Shown: piece after piece, positions 1-8,076 of the stretch
How positions within the stretch are numbered: the first letter of the stretch is position 1
How the letters are laid out: each line of letters begins with the position of its first letter
Position numbers and translations under genes: made by a program
The notes under the pieces: model-generated
The model's database searches: none
Told to the model about the DNA's origin: nothing
The model's input: only the letters and a program-made list of their open reading frames with translations
Assembly (NCBI GenBank): GCA_943787205.1
Contig: CALSLN010000008.1
Span: 87,498-151,497 of the forward strand
Direction: 5' to 3'
DNA length: 64,000 bases
DNA from: an uncultured Rhodospirillaceae bacterium
GTDB lineage: Bacteria; Pseudomonadota; Alphaproteobacteria; Rhodospirillales; Rhodospirillaceae

Positions 1-557
1 TAGGCGAGTGCGGCATCGAGTTTGGGTGCAACTTCAGCGCTGGACCCAATAATTTTAGGACCTTCATTGCTACCCCGGTTCCGCGGAAAATGGAGCGCCC
101 AACCAACTCCGAGAATCCGTGGACTTATAATTCGCCCCGCCTGTTCATCCGCCCGCAACGGAAAAATGAAATCTGGATCGTTGCCATGATCCATGACCGT
201 CGTCACGCCGCTATATAGGAACGTATGGAGGGCTTTTATGGCGGCATCCCGATTATTCATGACACGGCCCAAAATCGTGCCACCTGCCAAATGAATGTGC
301 GTGTCGATTAAGCCCGGCAGTAGGTATTTTCCTTCACCGTCGATAACCGTCGCATCCGTGGGTCTGCTGATTTCTCCGGGCGACACCAACGCGATACGGT
401 CATTCTCGATCAGGACAGAAGCACCAGGGAGAGGGCCTGCGCCCGTGCCATCGATGAGCGTAACGTTTTCAATGAGCAGGGAATCCGCCGCGACAGGGCT
501 AAGCAACAGACCTGCCACCAAAAACTGGCTGAACACGATCTGGACGAGCTGCCTCAT
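1..557 (-). CDS. Amidohydrolase family protein, exported (C-terminus outside window)
   Basis: The gene runs off the left edge, so only about 185 N-terminal residues are visible. They show a hydrophobic leader ending near an AADS cleavage-like site, a small beta-sandwich segment (LIDGTG) and then the metal-binding LIDTHIHL motif, whose HxH pair is the hallmark of the amidohydrolase superfamily (imidazolonepropionase/dihydroorotase-like fold). It probably hydrolyses a cyclic amide or related C-N bond in the periplasm; the substrate cannot be told. The ATG at 557 has a GAGG sequence just upstream and gives the better leader peptide. An in-frame ATG at 578 would add seven residues and start 3 bp after the amine oxidase stop. 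It follows the amine oxidase gene on the same strand and is probably co-transcribed with it. Confidence 0.85.
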   Translation of the reverse strand, partial: MRQLVQIVFSQFLVAGLLLSPVAADSLLIENVTLIDGTGAGPLPGASVLIENDRIALVSPGEISRPTDATVIDGEGKYLLPGLIDTHIHLAGGTILGRVMNNRDAAIKALHTFLYSGVTTVMDHGNDPDFIFPLRADEQAGRIISPRILGVGWALHFPRNRGSNEGPKIIGSSAEVAPKLDAALA

Positions 558-581
558 AGACCTCGATTGATGACTCATGGC

Positions 582-2030
582 CTACCCCAACGCATCCAGC
601 ACTTCGAACGCGGCGCGCTCGCCGGATTCCATGGCGCCTTCAAGGCCACGGGTGGATTGCGAGGTATGTTCTCCGGCAAAATGAATGGGGCCGGAGGGTT
701 GCGCCATCGTCTCTTTGTATTTGGCAATCATGCCAGGCCGCCAATAGGCGTACATGCCACCGGCATAGGGGTCTTTCGCCCACGACCACGAGCGCGCGAC
801 GCGCACTTTACCTTTGGCCGCCGGTCTTGCGGCAACGAGGTCGGCGATGATGCGTGCCTCGGCTTGTTCCTTGGTCATGCGGTTGAGGAACTCTGCCAAC
901 CGCCCGGTTGAGAACACGTACATACCAACGGCTTCACCGTTCTCTGTCTGCGGACCCATCCGGCCTGGCGACGTATCCATCCACATGCCGGCGGGCAAGC
1001 CATCGTTTTCCCAATAGGGCGCGTCCGTTTCGATAAAGGCATGGAAGCACGAGCCATACGGCATGGTTTGAATCGCTTCGGCTTGCAGGCCGGTGATGCG
1101 CGGATCAAAGGTCACGAATTTCAAAGCCGAGAATGGCAGCGTGACGATCACTTTTTTGCCCGTAAACACGCGACCATCTTCCGCAACCACTTCAACACCT
1201 GCGCCACCGGTGCGGATGCCAGCAATGGGCGTGTTGCGATGAATAGCCCCAGTCATCGCGCTGGCCATGGCGTTGACCAAGCTTGAGTTACCACCCTCAA
1301 CTTTCCAGAAGTTGGGGGGCTCGGGCTCGGATTGAGATTTTGCAAAATTCCACACGTGCATCATGTGCACCGACGACAACTCATCAATGGTGTGGCCGTA
1401 GCCCGGGTTGGTATCCATGCCCAGGCGGATTTCTGCTTCGCTATGCCCCTTCGCCAACATCATGTCGCGCAAGGAAACATCGTGCTGGGTGATGCTGGGT
1501 TCCCACCAGGATTCCAGATCATCGAACAGGCTGTACTTATCAATCATGCGGAAGCGATAGGCGGCAGGCGTTAGCGTTTTGGCGTCGCCCTGGAACGGAT
1601 TGAGCGGATGATCTGCCCAGTCTTTGTTCAGGATGTTTGTGCCTTTAATGTGAATGTGGCTGCCGAAGCCGCTACCCTTCGCCGGAGAGCGCTTGACGCC
1701 AAGGCGGTCACAGAAATCGATAAAGCGCGCGTACATGGCACCGACGGATGACCCACCCGCCTCCGGCTTACCCGGCAAGTCGGTCATGGTGTAGCAGCGG
1801 CCGCCAATGCGGTCCTTCGCCTCAACAATCGTTGTCGTGTAGCCCTCGCTCTCGAGCCAACTGGCGGCGGTCAGCCCAGAAAGACCCGCGCCGACAATCA
1901 CCACATCCGCGCTATCAGCAGCTAGGGCGCGCTTAGACGTGAGCACATTGGTCGACAGCCCCGTCGCCAAAGCCGTGCCCGCCATCAAGCCAAGGCTGTT
2001 GCGTCGAGAAAGGTTAAAGGTGTTTGTCAT
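582..2030 (-). CDS. Flavin monoamine oxidase family protein, Tat-exported
   Basis: This 482-residue protein is a flavin-dependent amine oxidase, expected to oxidise a primary or secondary amine to an imine with O2 or another acceptor. The N-terminus has a twin-arginine motif (SRRNSLGLMAG) followed by a hydrophobic stretch, so it is probably exported folded with FAD. The dinucleotide-binding motif VGAGLSGLTAASWL lies at about residues 46-60, followed by the GGR motif (RIGGRCYT). The C-terminal FAGEHTS and GAMESGERAA segment near residues 450-475 is the second FAD-contact region typical of MAO and L-amino-acid oxidases. The substrate is unknown. It lies upstream of the amidohydrolase on the same strand, which suggests sequential attack on a nitrogen compound. 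The gap of about 255 bp to the SUMF1 gene upstream may hold its own promoter. Confidence 0.88.
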   Translation of the reverse strand: MTNTFNLSRRNSLGLMAGTALATGLSTNVLTSKRALAADSADVVIVGAGLSGLTAASWLESEGYTTTIVEAKDRIGGRCYTMTDLPGKPEAGGSSVGAMYARFIDFCDRLGVKRSPAKGSGFGSHIHIKGTNILNKDWADHPLNPFQGDAKTLTPAAYRFRMIDKYSLFDDLESWWEPSITQHDVSLRDMMLAKGHSEAEIRLGMDTNPGYGHTIDELSSVHMMHVWNFAKSQSEPEPPNFWKVEGGNSSLVNAMASAMTGAIHRNTPIAGIRTGGAGVEVVAEDGRVFTGKKVIVTLPFSALKFVTFDPRITGLQAEAIQTMPYGSCFHAFIETDAPYWENDGLPAGMWMDTSPGRMGPQTENGEAVGMYVFSTGRLAEFLNRMTKEQAEARIIADLVAARPAAKGKVRVARSWSWAKDPYAGGMYAYWRPGMIAKYKETMAQPSGPIHFAGEHTSQSTRGLEGAMESGERAAFEVLDALG

Positions 2031-2285
2031 CGCGTTTCGCTCCGTCGCACCAGGTTAAATCGCATCGACTTAGAGAGTGTGCAGCGCGCGCACTCATTTG
2101 AACGGGTCGAGTGGGGGTGTCGCCACATCCCACTGCCAAAATCTCAGTTAGGCCTCGACCTTACACCACTCTCTTCACCCATACTCGTTTGTAAAAGTTT
2201 TAGACCGCTGATTCAAAAGACGAAAATCTCAAAAATCGAGTGGTGCATGGGCCCGTTCCACGCAAAATTCAGATTTTGTTTTCCG

Positions 2286-3704
2286 TTAACCACCCGAGTC
2301 GACCTGCTGCACATTAATCCGGGTCCCGTCCGGCGTGTACACCGTACCTTCATAGCCAACGACACTGGTCATCTGCCCAGAGAGACGCGACGGCTTAGAA
2401 GCGATCTGCACACCCATGGCCTCTAAAGTCTCAAACGTTGCGAAGATGTCTGGCACCTTAACAACCAAGAGTGACTCACCCGCACGCGGACGCTGTGCGC
2501 CCTCACGTTCAATCGGCTGAAACTCGTCGCCGTTTGATCCAAGCAAACCAATCATCGGACCTTCGCCGCTGGCCGGAGTCATCATCACAAAGTGAGCCCG
2601 GTTGCCTTCGTCAAGGTTCAACGACCCGGCTGTTTCATCGCCACCAAACGCGGCGTCCTCAAAGGTCACGCGATAGCCCATGGCATCAGCCCAAAAGGAC
2701 TTAGACAGCTCAACATCAGACGTGAACAAGGTCATGCGACGAATGCTGCCGCCATCCCCCACCTCACCACCGGTGCCAAGATCACGCGCGACGCGGAATC
2801 CAAACTGGGTGTTGCGCTTCTCGATCGGGTCACGTCCTGGCCAAGCAATGCGGTTGCGCTCTGGTGCTGATAACCAGCCACCACCGCGCGTCGTGTGCAT
2901 GTCACATCCCACATCCCATTTCCAAGCCGAGCCATCGCGCGGACGACCAACATGCGTGGCGGCCCAACAGTCTTCGGTCCACTCCCAGACGTTGCCAATC
3001 ATGTCGTACAAACCAAAGGCGTTGGGCTTGAACTGCCCGACAGGTGCGAGATCTGCATAGCCATCGCGGCAGGTCGCAGGGAACCAAGGAAACGGATAGT
3101 CTTCAGCAGCATCGAGATCGAACGTGTTCGCCCAGGCACAGGCTTGGCCTGAACTGTTGCCCCAAAACCGCGACGTTGTTGTTCCCGCCCGCGCTGCGTA
3201 TTCCCACTCTGCCTCGCTCAAGAGGCGGTATCGCTTGCCCGAAATCTGCGCCAGCCAATCGACATACGCCTTCGCATCATTCCAGGAGACACAGCCAACC
3301 GGGTGTTCATCTTTGACGCGCTTCGGCTGCCGGCGGTCTTGCCAGCTGGCGGTTGGGTCATCGTTAAACCCAATATCGTCGTTCCACACACGGCACTCGT
3401 CTTTCACCACATGCCCTGTGGCTTCGACGAACGCCTTGAATTGACCATGGGTGACTTCGAACTTGCCAGCCGCAAACATGTAATCAATCGTGACTTTCAC
3501 TTGCGGCCCCTCGCCACGCACAAGATCAACCTCACGGTCGCTGATTTGCGTACCCATCATGAACGTCCCACTCGGGATCACGACCAACTCGGGGCAGTCC
3601 TCACAATCTTGTATGACGTCTCCGGCGCTTAATGCCTCGTCGGACTGGGCCAACACAGCTGGCGATACCGCCATAGCTGCCAGCAGGATCATTGATCGAA
3701 TCAT
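2286..3704 (-). CDS. Exported SUMF1-domain protein fused to a C-terminal VOC (glyoxalase-fold) domain
   Basis: This protein (about 472 aa) has a signal peptide, then a SUMF1/formylglycine-generating-enzyme fold and then a VOC-type domain. The SUMF1 part begins with the family's DCEDCP and VVIPSGTFMMGT motifs and includes HPVGCVSWNDA, LLSEAEWEYAARAG, GNVWEW and TTRGGGW. It ends at FGFRVARDL, near residue 310. The last 150 or so residues (RRMTLFTSDVELSKSFW, MGY, TPDGTRINV) look like a glyoxalase/bleomycin-resistance fold. In true FGE two cysteines follow the RGGSW motif; here that stretch is WLSAPERNRIAW with no cysteine, so formylglycine synthesis is unlikely. The start at 3704 is chosen because it follows a GAGGGAGAG ribosome site and directly gives a leader peptide; 3740 is in frame but overlaps the upstream gene. 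It is the third gene of a three-paralogue operon. Confidence 0.85.
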   Translation of the reverse strand: MIRSMILLAAMAVSPAVLAQSDEALSAGDVIQDCEDCPELVVIPSGTFMMGTQISDREVDLVRGEGPQVKVTIDYMFAAGKFEVTHGQFKAFVEATGHVVKDECRVWNDDIGFNDDPTASWQDRRQPKRVKDEHPVGCVSWNDAKAYVDWLAQISGKRYRLLSEAEWEYAARAGTTTSRFWGNSSGQACAWANTFDLDAAEDYPFPWFPATCRDGYADLAPVGQFKPNAFGLYDMIGNVWEWTEDCWAATHVGRPRDGSAWKWDVGCDMHTTRGGGWLSAPERNRIAWPGRDPIEKRNTQFGFRVARDLGTGGEVGDGGSIRRMTLFTSDVELSKSFWADAMGYRVTFEDAAFGGDETAGSLNLDEGNRAHFVMMTPASGEGPMIGLLGSNGDEFQPIEREGAQRPRAGESLLVVKVPDIFATFETLEAMGVQIASKPSRLSGQMTSVVGYEGTVYTPDGTRINVQQVDSGG

Positions 3705-3717
3705 CACACTCTCTCCC

Positions 3718-4647
3718 TCAATTGAGTTCCCGGACAACACGGAACCCTAAGTCATTACCGCGACCGTCGACGCTGCCACTGGCCCGTCGTGCTGGTCGCA
3801 CATTCGTCGGTCGGCTGTACCATCCACCGCCACGCACGACGCGGCGTTCGCAGCCACCAATCCATTCCCACGCGTTTTCGTCTCGGGGCCGGCCCCAGTA
3901 GCTTGCGGTGTAACAATCCTGCACCCGCTCCCACAGATTGCCCATCGTATCGTAAAGGCCATAGTCACTTTTCGCGAAGCTGGCGACGGGTGCGACGTCT
4001 GCATACCCGTCATTGCAGCGGGCATAGGGCCACGCGAACGTATACTCTTTTTGAGATTCGCCGTCGTAAGCATTGGCATGTTCGCAGGTTAGAGAAATCG
4101 ACACCCCTTCAAAGGAATTGTTCGCCCCCCACGGCCTCGGCGCGGTACTGCCCGCGCGTGCGGCGTACTCCCACTCTGCTTCAGAGGGCAGTCGATAGCG
4201 ATGCCCCGTCAGCTCAGATAACCAATCCGCATAAGCCACGCTGGCGGCAAAATCGATGCAAGATACCGGGTGATTGTCTTTCGCTCGCTTCGGCTGAACT
4301 GGGTTGCGCCACGTCGCCTTCGGGTCTTCAAAGCCACCGTCTTTAATAACGTCGCAGCCCGCGCCAGCATTATAGCCGGTTGCCTTCACGAAGGCCTTGA
4401 ACTGACCAATGGTGACTTCGGTTTCCCCGATCGCATAAGCGTTAGAAATAGTAATGCGAATAGGCGGGCCCTCGCCAGACTCCTCGTTCACTTCATAGGC
4501 CCCAACGAGGGTTCCCATCGTGAAGGTGCCGGTCGGGATCACGACAACACGCGGACAGTCTTCACAGTCCTGAATCACGTCACCAGGGGTTTGCGCAACA
4601 GCATTCACCGCACCCAAAACCAAGATCAAACCAAGCAGCGTTTTCAT
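3718..4647 (-). CDS. Exported SUMF1 (FGE-like) domain protein
   Basis: This 309-residue protein consists of a signal peptide and one SUMF1 domain. Visible family motifs are DCEDCPRVVVIPTGTF, MGT, HPVSCIDFAASVAYADWL, RLPSEAEWEYAARAG, GNLWE and RGGGWYS, ending with GFRVVREL. As in both neighbours, the catalytic cysteine pair of formylglycine-generating enzymes after RGGSW is missing (WYSRPTNVRPARRA). It is therefore a structural or ligand-binding member of the family, or an enzyme of another type, rather than a sulfatase activator. No sulfatase gene is in the window. Its ATG overlaps the stop of the upstream paralogue by 4 bp, and its stop lies 13 bp before the downstream paralogue, so all three are translated from one transcript. 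Function unknown. Confidence 0.85.
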   Translation of the reverse strand: MKTLLGLILVLGAVNAVAQTPGDVIQDCEDCPRVVVIPTGTFTMGTLVGAYEVNEESGEGPPIRITISNAYAIGETEVTIGQFKAFVKATGYNAGAGCDVIKDGGFEDPKATWRNPVQPKRAKDNHPVSCIDFAASVAYADWLSELTGHRYRLPSEAEWEYAARAGSTAPRPWGANNSFEGVSISLTCEHANAYDGESQKEYTFAWPYARCNDGYADVAPVASFAKSDYGLYDTMGNLWERVQDCYTASYWGRPRDENAWEWIGGCERRVVRGGGWYSRPTNVRPARRASGSVDGRGNDLGFRVVRELN

Positions 4648-5588
4648 GGCGCGCTCCGGTCAGCAGACATTAAATCGCGCGCAACACGGAAGCCGCCAAA
4701 ATCAAACCGGTGTGTGGCATTGGCATCACCATGATAGCCGGGCCGAATACGCGCGACCGAGGTCATCCATCCACCACCGCGTTGAATGATCCGTTCACAA
4801 CCGCCTTCCCAAACCCAGGCGCTGCCATCTTTGGGGCGGCCGATATGCGACTTGGTGGCGCAGTCTTCAGCGAACTCCCAAACGTTGCCGAGCATATCGT
4901 GCAGCCCAAAAGCATTCGGCTTAAGTGACCCAACCGGCGCCACACCTTCAAACCCGTCACGACAGGCCATATGCGTCCAGGCCAGAGGGTATTTTTCAAT
5001 GCTATCTAAGTCGTAGGCGTTAACCCAGGCACAGCCTTGATGCGGATTATTTCCCCAAGGATAAAGCGTGTCCGATCCAGCACGCGCGGCGTATTCCCAC
5101 TCCGCTTCTGTCGGCAGTCGATAGGGCAGGCCTGTGCTGTCTGCCAGCCAGGCTACATAAAGCTTTGCATCCTGCCAGGATACACAACTCACAGGGTGCT
5201 GAGGTTTTGGCTTGGCTGGTACGCCGGGACGTTTCCATGTCCGATTATCATCGTCATCGTAGCGTTGCAGTTCGTCGTTCCAGACCCGGCATCGAACTGT
5301 CGGTTCGAAACCTGTATCTTTGGCAAACGCTTCGAATTCTCGGTTAGTAACTTCAAAACGACCCATGGCGAAGGCGTTTGGAATTGTCATCTGTACGGGC
5401 GGTTGCTCGCCGGTCTCATTATGGACAGGAACACCAAGCGGCGTGCCCATGCGAAATTCACCCGCCTCCACAACAACAAGGTCCGGACAAGTTTCACAAT
5501 CTGAGAGGATGTCTTCTGGCGCGGCCTGAGCAGGTGCAAACCAGGCCATCGCTAACAACGTGACTGTCAATAAAGGATAGGTCTTCAC
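4644..5588 (-). CDS. Exported SUMF1 (FGE-like) domain protein, first of three
   Basis: This is the promoter-proximal member of the SUMF1 trio (about 314 aa). A leader peptide (TVTLLAMAWFAPAQA) precedes DCETCPDLVVVEAGEFRMGT, then HPVSCVSWQDAKLYVAWLA, RLPTEAEWEYAARAG, GNVWEFAEDC and RGGGWMTSVARIRP, ending at GGFRVARDL. The FGE catalytic cysteines are absent. The GTG at 5588 is preferred because a GGGGGGAC sequence lies at a suitable distance; in-frame ATGs at 5609 and 5624 are alternatives with no clear ribosome site. It lies about 90 bp after the molybdopterin hydroxylase gene on the same strand, with two small hairpins in the gap, so read-through from that gene is possible. The exported location suggests a role in the same periplasmic process as its neighbours, but this is inference. 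Confidence 0.82.
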   Translation of the reverse strand: MKTYPLLTVTLLAMAWFAPAQAAPEDILSDCETCPDLVVVEAGEFRMGTPLGVPVHNETGEQPPVQMTIPNAFAMGRFEVTNREFEAFAKDTGFEPTVRCRVWNDELQRYDDDDNRTWKRPGVPAKPKPQHPVSCVSWQDAKLYVAWLADSTGLPYRLPTEAEWEYAARAGSDTLYPWGNNPHQGCAWVNAYDLDSIEKYPLAWTHMACRDGFEGVAPVGSLKPNAFGLHDMLGNVWEFAEDCATKSHIGRPKDGSAWVWEGGCERIIQRGGGWMTSVARIRPGYHGDANATHRFDFGGFRVARDLMSADRSAP

Positions 5589-5648
5589 GCGACGTCCCCC
5601 CGCACCCATGCGCTCTATGCACATCGTTTAAGTACGGAGCTTAGAGAA

Positions 5649-5680
5649 GACCTCAACAGGTCGCCAGGAGAGTCTTGGCG
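5649..5680 (-). terminator. Two tandem hairpins after the molybdopterin hydroxylase gene
   Basis: Directly after the stop of the hydroxylase gene come two inverted repeats: CGCCA/TGGCG with a 9-nt loop (5662-5680) and GACCT/AGGTC with a 4-nt loop (5649-5662). On the minus strand the second is followed by TTCTCT rather than a clean U-tract. They could terminate or partly attenuate transcription before the SUMF1 genes. Confidence 0.3.
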
Positions 5681-7846
5681 TTAAGCGATCCCGTAGCCCG
5701 AAATCGGTAGAGGAAGCTTACGAATCCGCTGCCCCGTCGCGGCAAAGATCGCGTTGGCGACAGCCGGTGCCGCGGCTGGGACGGCAGCTTCACCTACGCC
5801 GCCAACAATCTCTTCAGATTCAATGAGCGCAACCTCAACCTCTGGCATATTCGCCAGACGTAAAGCATCGTAGTCATGGAAATTAGATTGTTCGACGACA
5901 CCATCTTTAACGGTGATCTCTCCAAACAACGCAGCCGTTAGGGCATAGGTAATGCCGCTTTCCATCTGGTGCACAACATTCGACGGGTCCAAGGCAAAGC
6001 CGCAATCGTATGCGCACCAGACCTTAATCACTTCAAGATCACCGCTTGAAACATCAACCTCAATCACTTGCGCATTAACGGAGCCAAACCCAGGGCAAAA
6101 AGCAATCCCAAGACCACGACCCGAAGGCAATTCACGCCCCCAACCAGACATCTCTGCAACTTTATCCAGCACGGCAAGTTCGCGTGGCTTGTCGACAACA
6201 AGGTCACGGCGGAATTGATAGGGATCTTTTCCTGCCAAGTACGCCAACTCATCCATCGCGCTTTCAGAAAAGAAACCATTCTGAGACGAAGAAACGCCGC
6301 GCCAAAACCCAACCGGAACCACCGGCTTGTATTCGACATAATCGATCAGCGTATTGGGAATAGCATAGGAACCGCCGACGGCACCGCCGACGGATGTTGG
6401 ATCAGGAAAATTACGGGGCCGGTTTTGAAACTGAAGAATTGATTCCCCAGCCAACCGGCTATGCATGGCGATTAAATTACCATCGTCATCCAATGCTGCC
6501 TTAATCCTGGCCACATACGCTGCCCGATAAAAATCATGTTGAATGTCTTGTTCACGGGTCCAGATCAAACTGACCGGACGACCAGGCACTGCCATTGCCG
6601 CCTGTACAGATTGCCGCGCAAAATCTGGCTCCCATTTTCTGCCAAAGCCACCACCAGCAAATGTGTTCTGCAATTGCACGTCTTCGAGCGGCAAACCGGT
6701 AATTTCAGCCGCGTCTTCACGCGCCCTGTCTTGCTGTTGATGAGGAGACCACATTTGACATGTTGTATCCGTCACCATCGCAGTGGATGCCATGGGCTCC
6801 ATACAGGCGTGTGCGAGAAACGGGACTTCATAGTCCGCCTCAAACACTTTTGTGGCGCTCTCGATTGTCGCTGGCGCATCCCCTTTTGCACCGAAGAAGG
6901 GGCGTGCTTCGTCTGTTAAAGAGGCGCGCATCTCTTCCCACATATCATGAGAATTGAGGTCGTCGCCGCCCTTAAAGTCCCACTCAACATCGAGCGACTC
7001 AGCCGCCTTCTTCGCCTGCCAAAACGTGTCAGCAATAACAGCAATGCCACCATCGACATTTGTGATCGCGACAACACCAGGGCTAGACAAGAGGGCCTCA
7101 CGATTATCGCCAACAATCTCACCGCCATAGACTGGCGACGTGCGGAGCGCAGCAAACAACTTTCCCTCGAGCGCAACGTCTGCCCCATAGTCCGCAGACC
7201 CATCAACCTTTGCCGGCGTGTCTTTACGCGGCACGACTTTGCCCAACAGTTTAAATTCGGAGCGATCCTTAAGAACTGGCTCTTCCAGCGGCACAAGTTT
7301 CGCTGCAGCGTCCGCAACCTCACCGAAGGTCAAAATTCGGTCAGATGCCTTGTGCGAAATAATCCCGCGGTCGACGGACAGCTCGGTTGTATCCACATTT
7401 AGCTTTGCAGCTGCCGCCCGGACGAGCATCTCTTTTGCTGCTGCACCTGATTTGCGAAGAACATCATAATACCCGCGCGTGGCATCAGACCCACCGGTGG
7501 ATTGGCGCCCTTCTTTCGCGGGGTTACCATACGCTGGGTTAGCGGTCGCCAAACGAACCTCGACCAAATCCCAATCCGCATCCATCTCTTCCGCGACGAT
7601 TTTTGGCAGCGTCGTGTAAACGCCCTGGCCAATTTCAACACCTGGCACAACGATGGACACCCGATTATCAGGCATAACTTGAACAAAAGCATTGAGCTCT
7701 GACTGCCCATCCGTTGCTATCGCTGCTTCCGATCGCGGCAATCGAACCCCAAGAACGAACCCACCAGCAGCCGCTGACGTTACAAAAAACGTGCGTCGAC
7801 TTAGCTTGGCACTCTTTGGCATCGGGCGAGACGGATGAAAAGTCAT
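5681..7846 (-). CDS. Molybdopterin-binding xanthine dehydrogenase/aldehyde oxidase family large subunit, Tat-exported
   Basis: This 721-residue protein resembles the beta subunit of isoquinoline 1-oxidoreductase and related membrane or periplasmic Mo hydroxylases. A twin-arginine leader (SRRTFFVTSAAAGG) opens the protein. Family segments include VEIGQGVYTTLPKIVAEEMD, STGGSDATRGYYD, the molybdenum-cofactor loop AGGGFGRKWEPDF, and near the C-terminus VGGVGEAAVP, whose glutamate matches the catalytic base of the family. Such subunits usually work with a small 2Fe-2S subunit and sometimes a cytochrome, yet neither is adjacent; the partner may be elsewhere in the genome. AGGAAG lies 6 nt before the ATG. 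It probably hydroxylates an N-heterocycle or oxidises an aldehyde; the substrate is unknown. It heads the minus-strand exported-protein run. Confidence 0.88.
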   Translation of the reverse strand: MTFHPSRPMPKSAKLSRRTFFVTSAAAGGFVLGVRLPRSEAAIATDGQSELNAFVQVMPDNRVSIVVPGVEIGQGVYTTLPKIVAEEMDADWDLVEVRLATANPAYGNPAKEGRQSTGGSDATRGYYDVLRKSGAAAKEMLVRAAAAKLNVDTTELSVDRGIISHKASDRILTFGEVADAAAKLVPLEEPVLKDRSEFKLLGKVVPRKDTPAKVDGSADYGADVALEGKLFAALRTSPVYGGEIVGDNREALLSSPGVVAITNVDGGIAVIADTFWQAKKAAESLDVEWDFKGGDDLNSHDMWEEMRASLTDEARPFFGAKGDAPATIESATKVFEADYEVPFLAHACMEPMASTAMVTDTTCQMWSPHQQQDRAREDAAEITGLPLEDVQLQNTFAGGGFGRKWEPDFARQSVQAAMAVPGRPVSLIWTREQDIQHDFYRAAYVARIKAALDDDGNLIAMHSRLAGESILQFQNRPRNFPDPTSVGGAVGGSYAIPNTLIDYVEYKPVVPVGFWRGVSSSQNGFFSESAMDELAYLAGKDPYQFRRDLVVDKPRELAVLDKVAEMSGWGRELPSGRGLGIAFCPGFGSVNAQVIEVDVSSGDLEVIKVWCAYDCGFALDPSNVVHQMESGITYALTAALFGEITVKDGVVEQSNFHDYDALRLANMPEVEVALIESEEIVGGVGEAAVPAAAPAVANAIFAATGQRIRKLPLPISGYGIA

Positions 7847-8076
7847 AGTCAGCTTCCTAAGTATGGGCTTGGTCTACATTTGAACTCACTCTAGCTTTAT
7901 CATAGCGACGCGGAGAGACCAAAGAAGACCGATGGAAAGCTCGCTATTTGGAGCCTAGGCTTCATACTTAGAGGCGATTGGTCATTGTGCGGCTCTTTCC
8001 AGGGGTTTCCTGGCACCCACACCCGCCGGTTGATAGTTTCTGTTCATACTTAAAAGTCTACATGAGGTCTCCTCCC

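Noticed and set aside
2031..2285. A gene in the gap between the amine oxidase and the SUMF1-VOC gene
   Set aside because: The plus-strand frame here (from 2079) continues antisense into the SUMF1-VOC gene and has no protein-like features; probably regulatory space.
2286..5588. Sulfatase-activating (anaerobic or aerobic FGE) cluster
   Set aside because: No sulfatase gene is in the window and the catalytic cysteines are missing in all three proteins.
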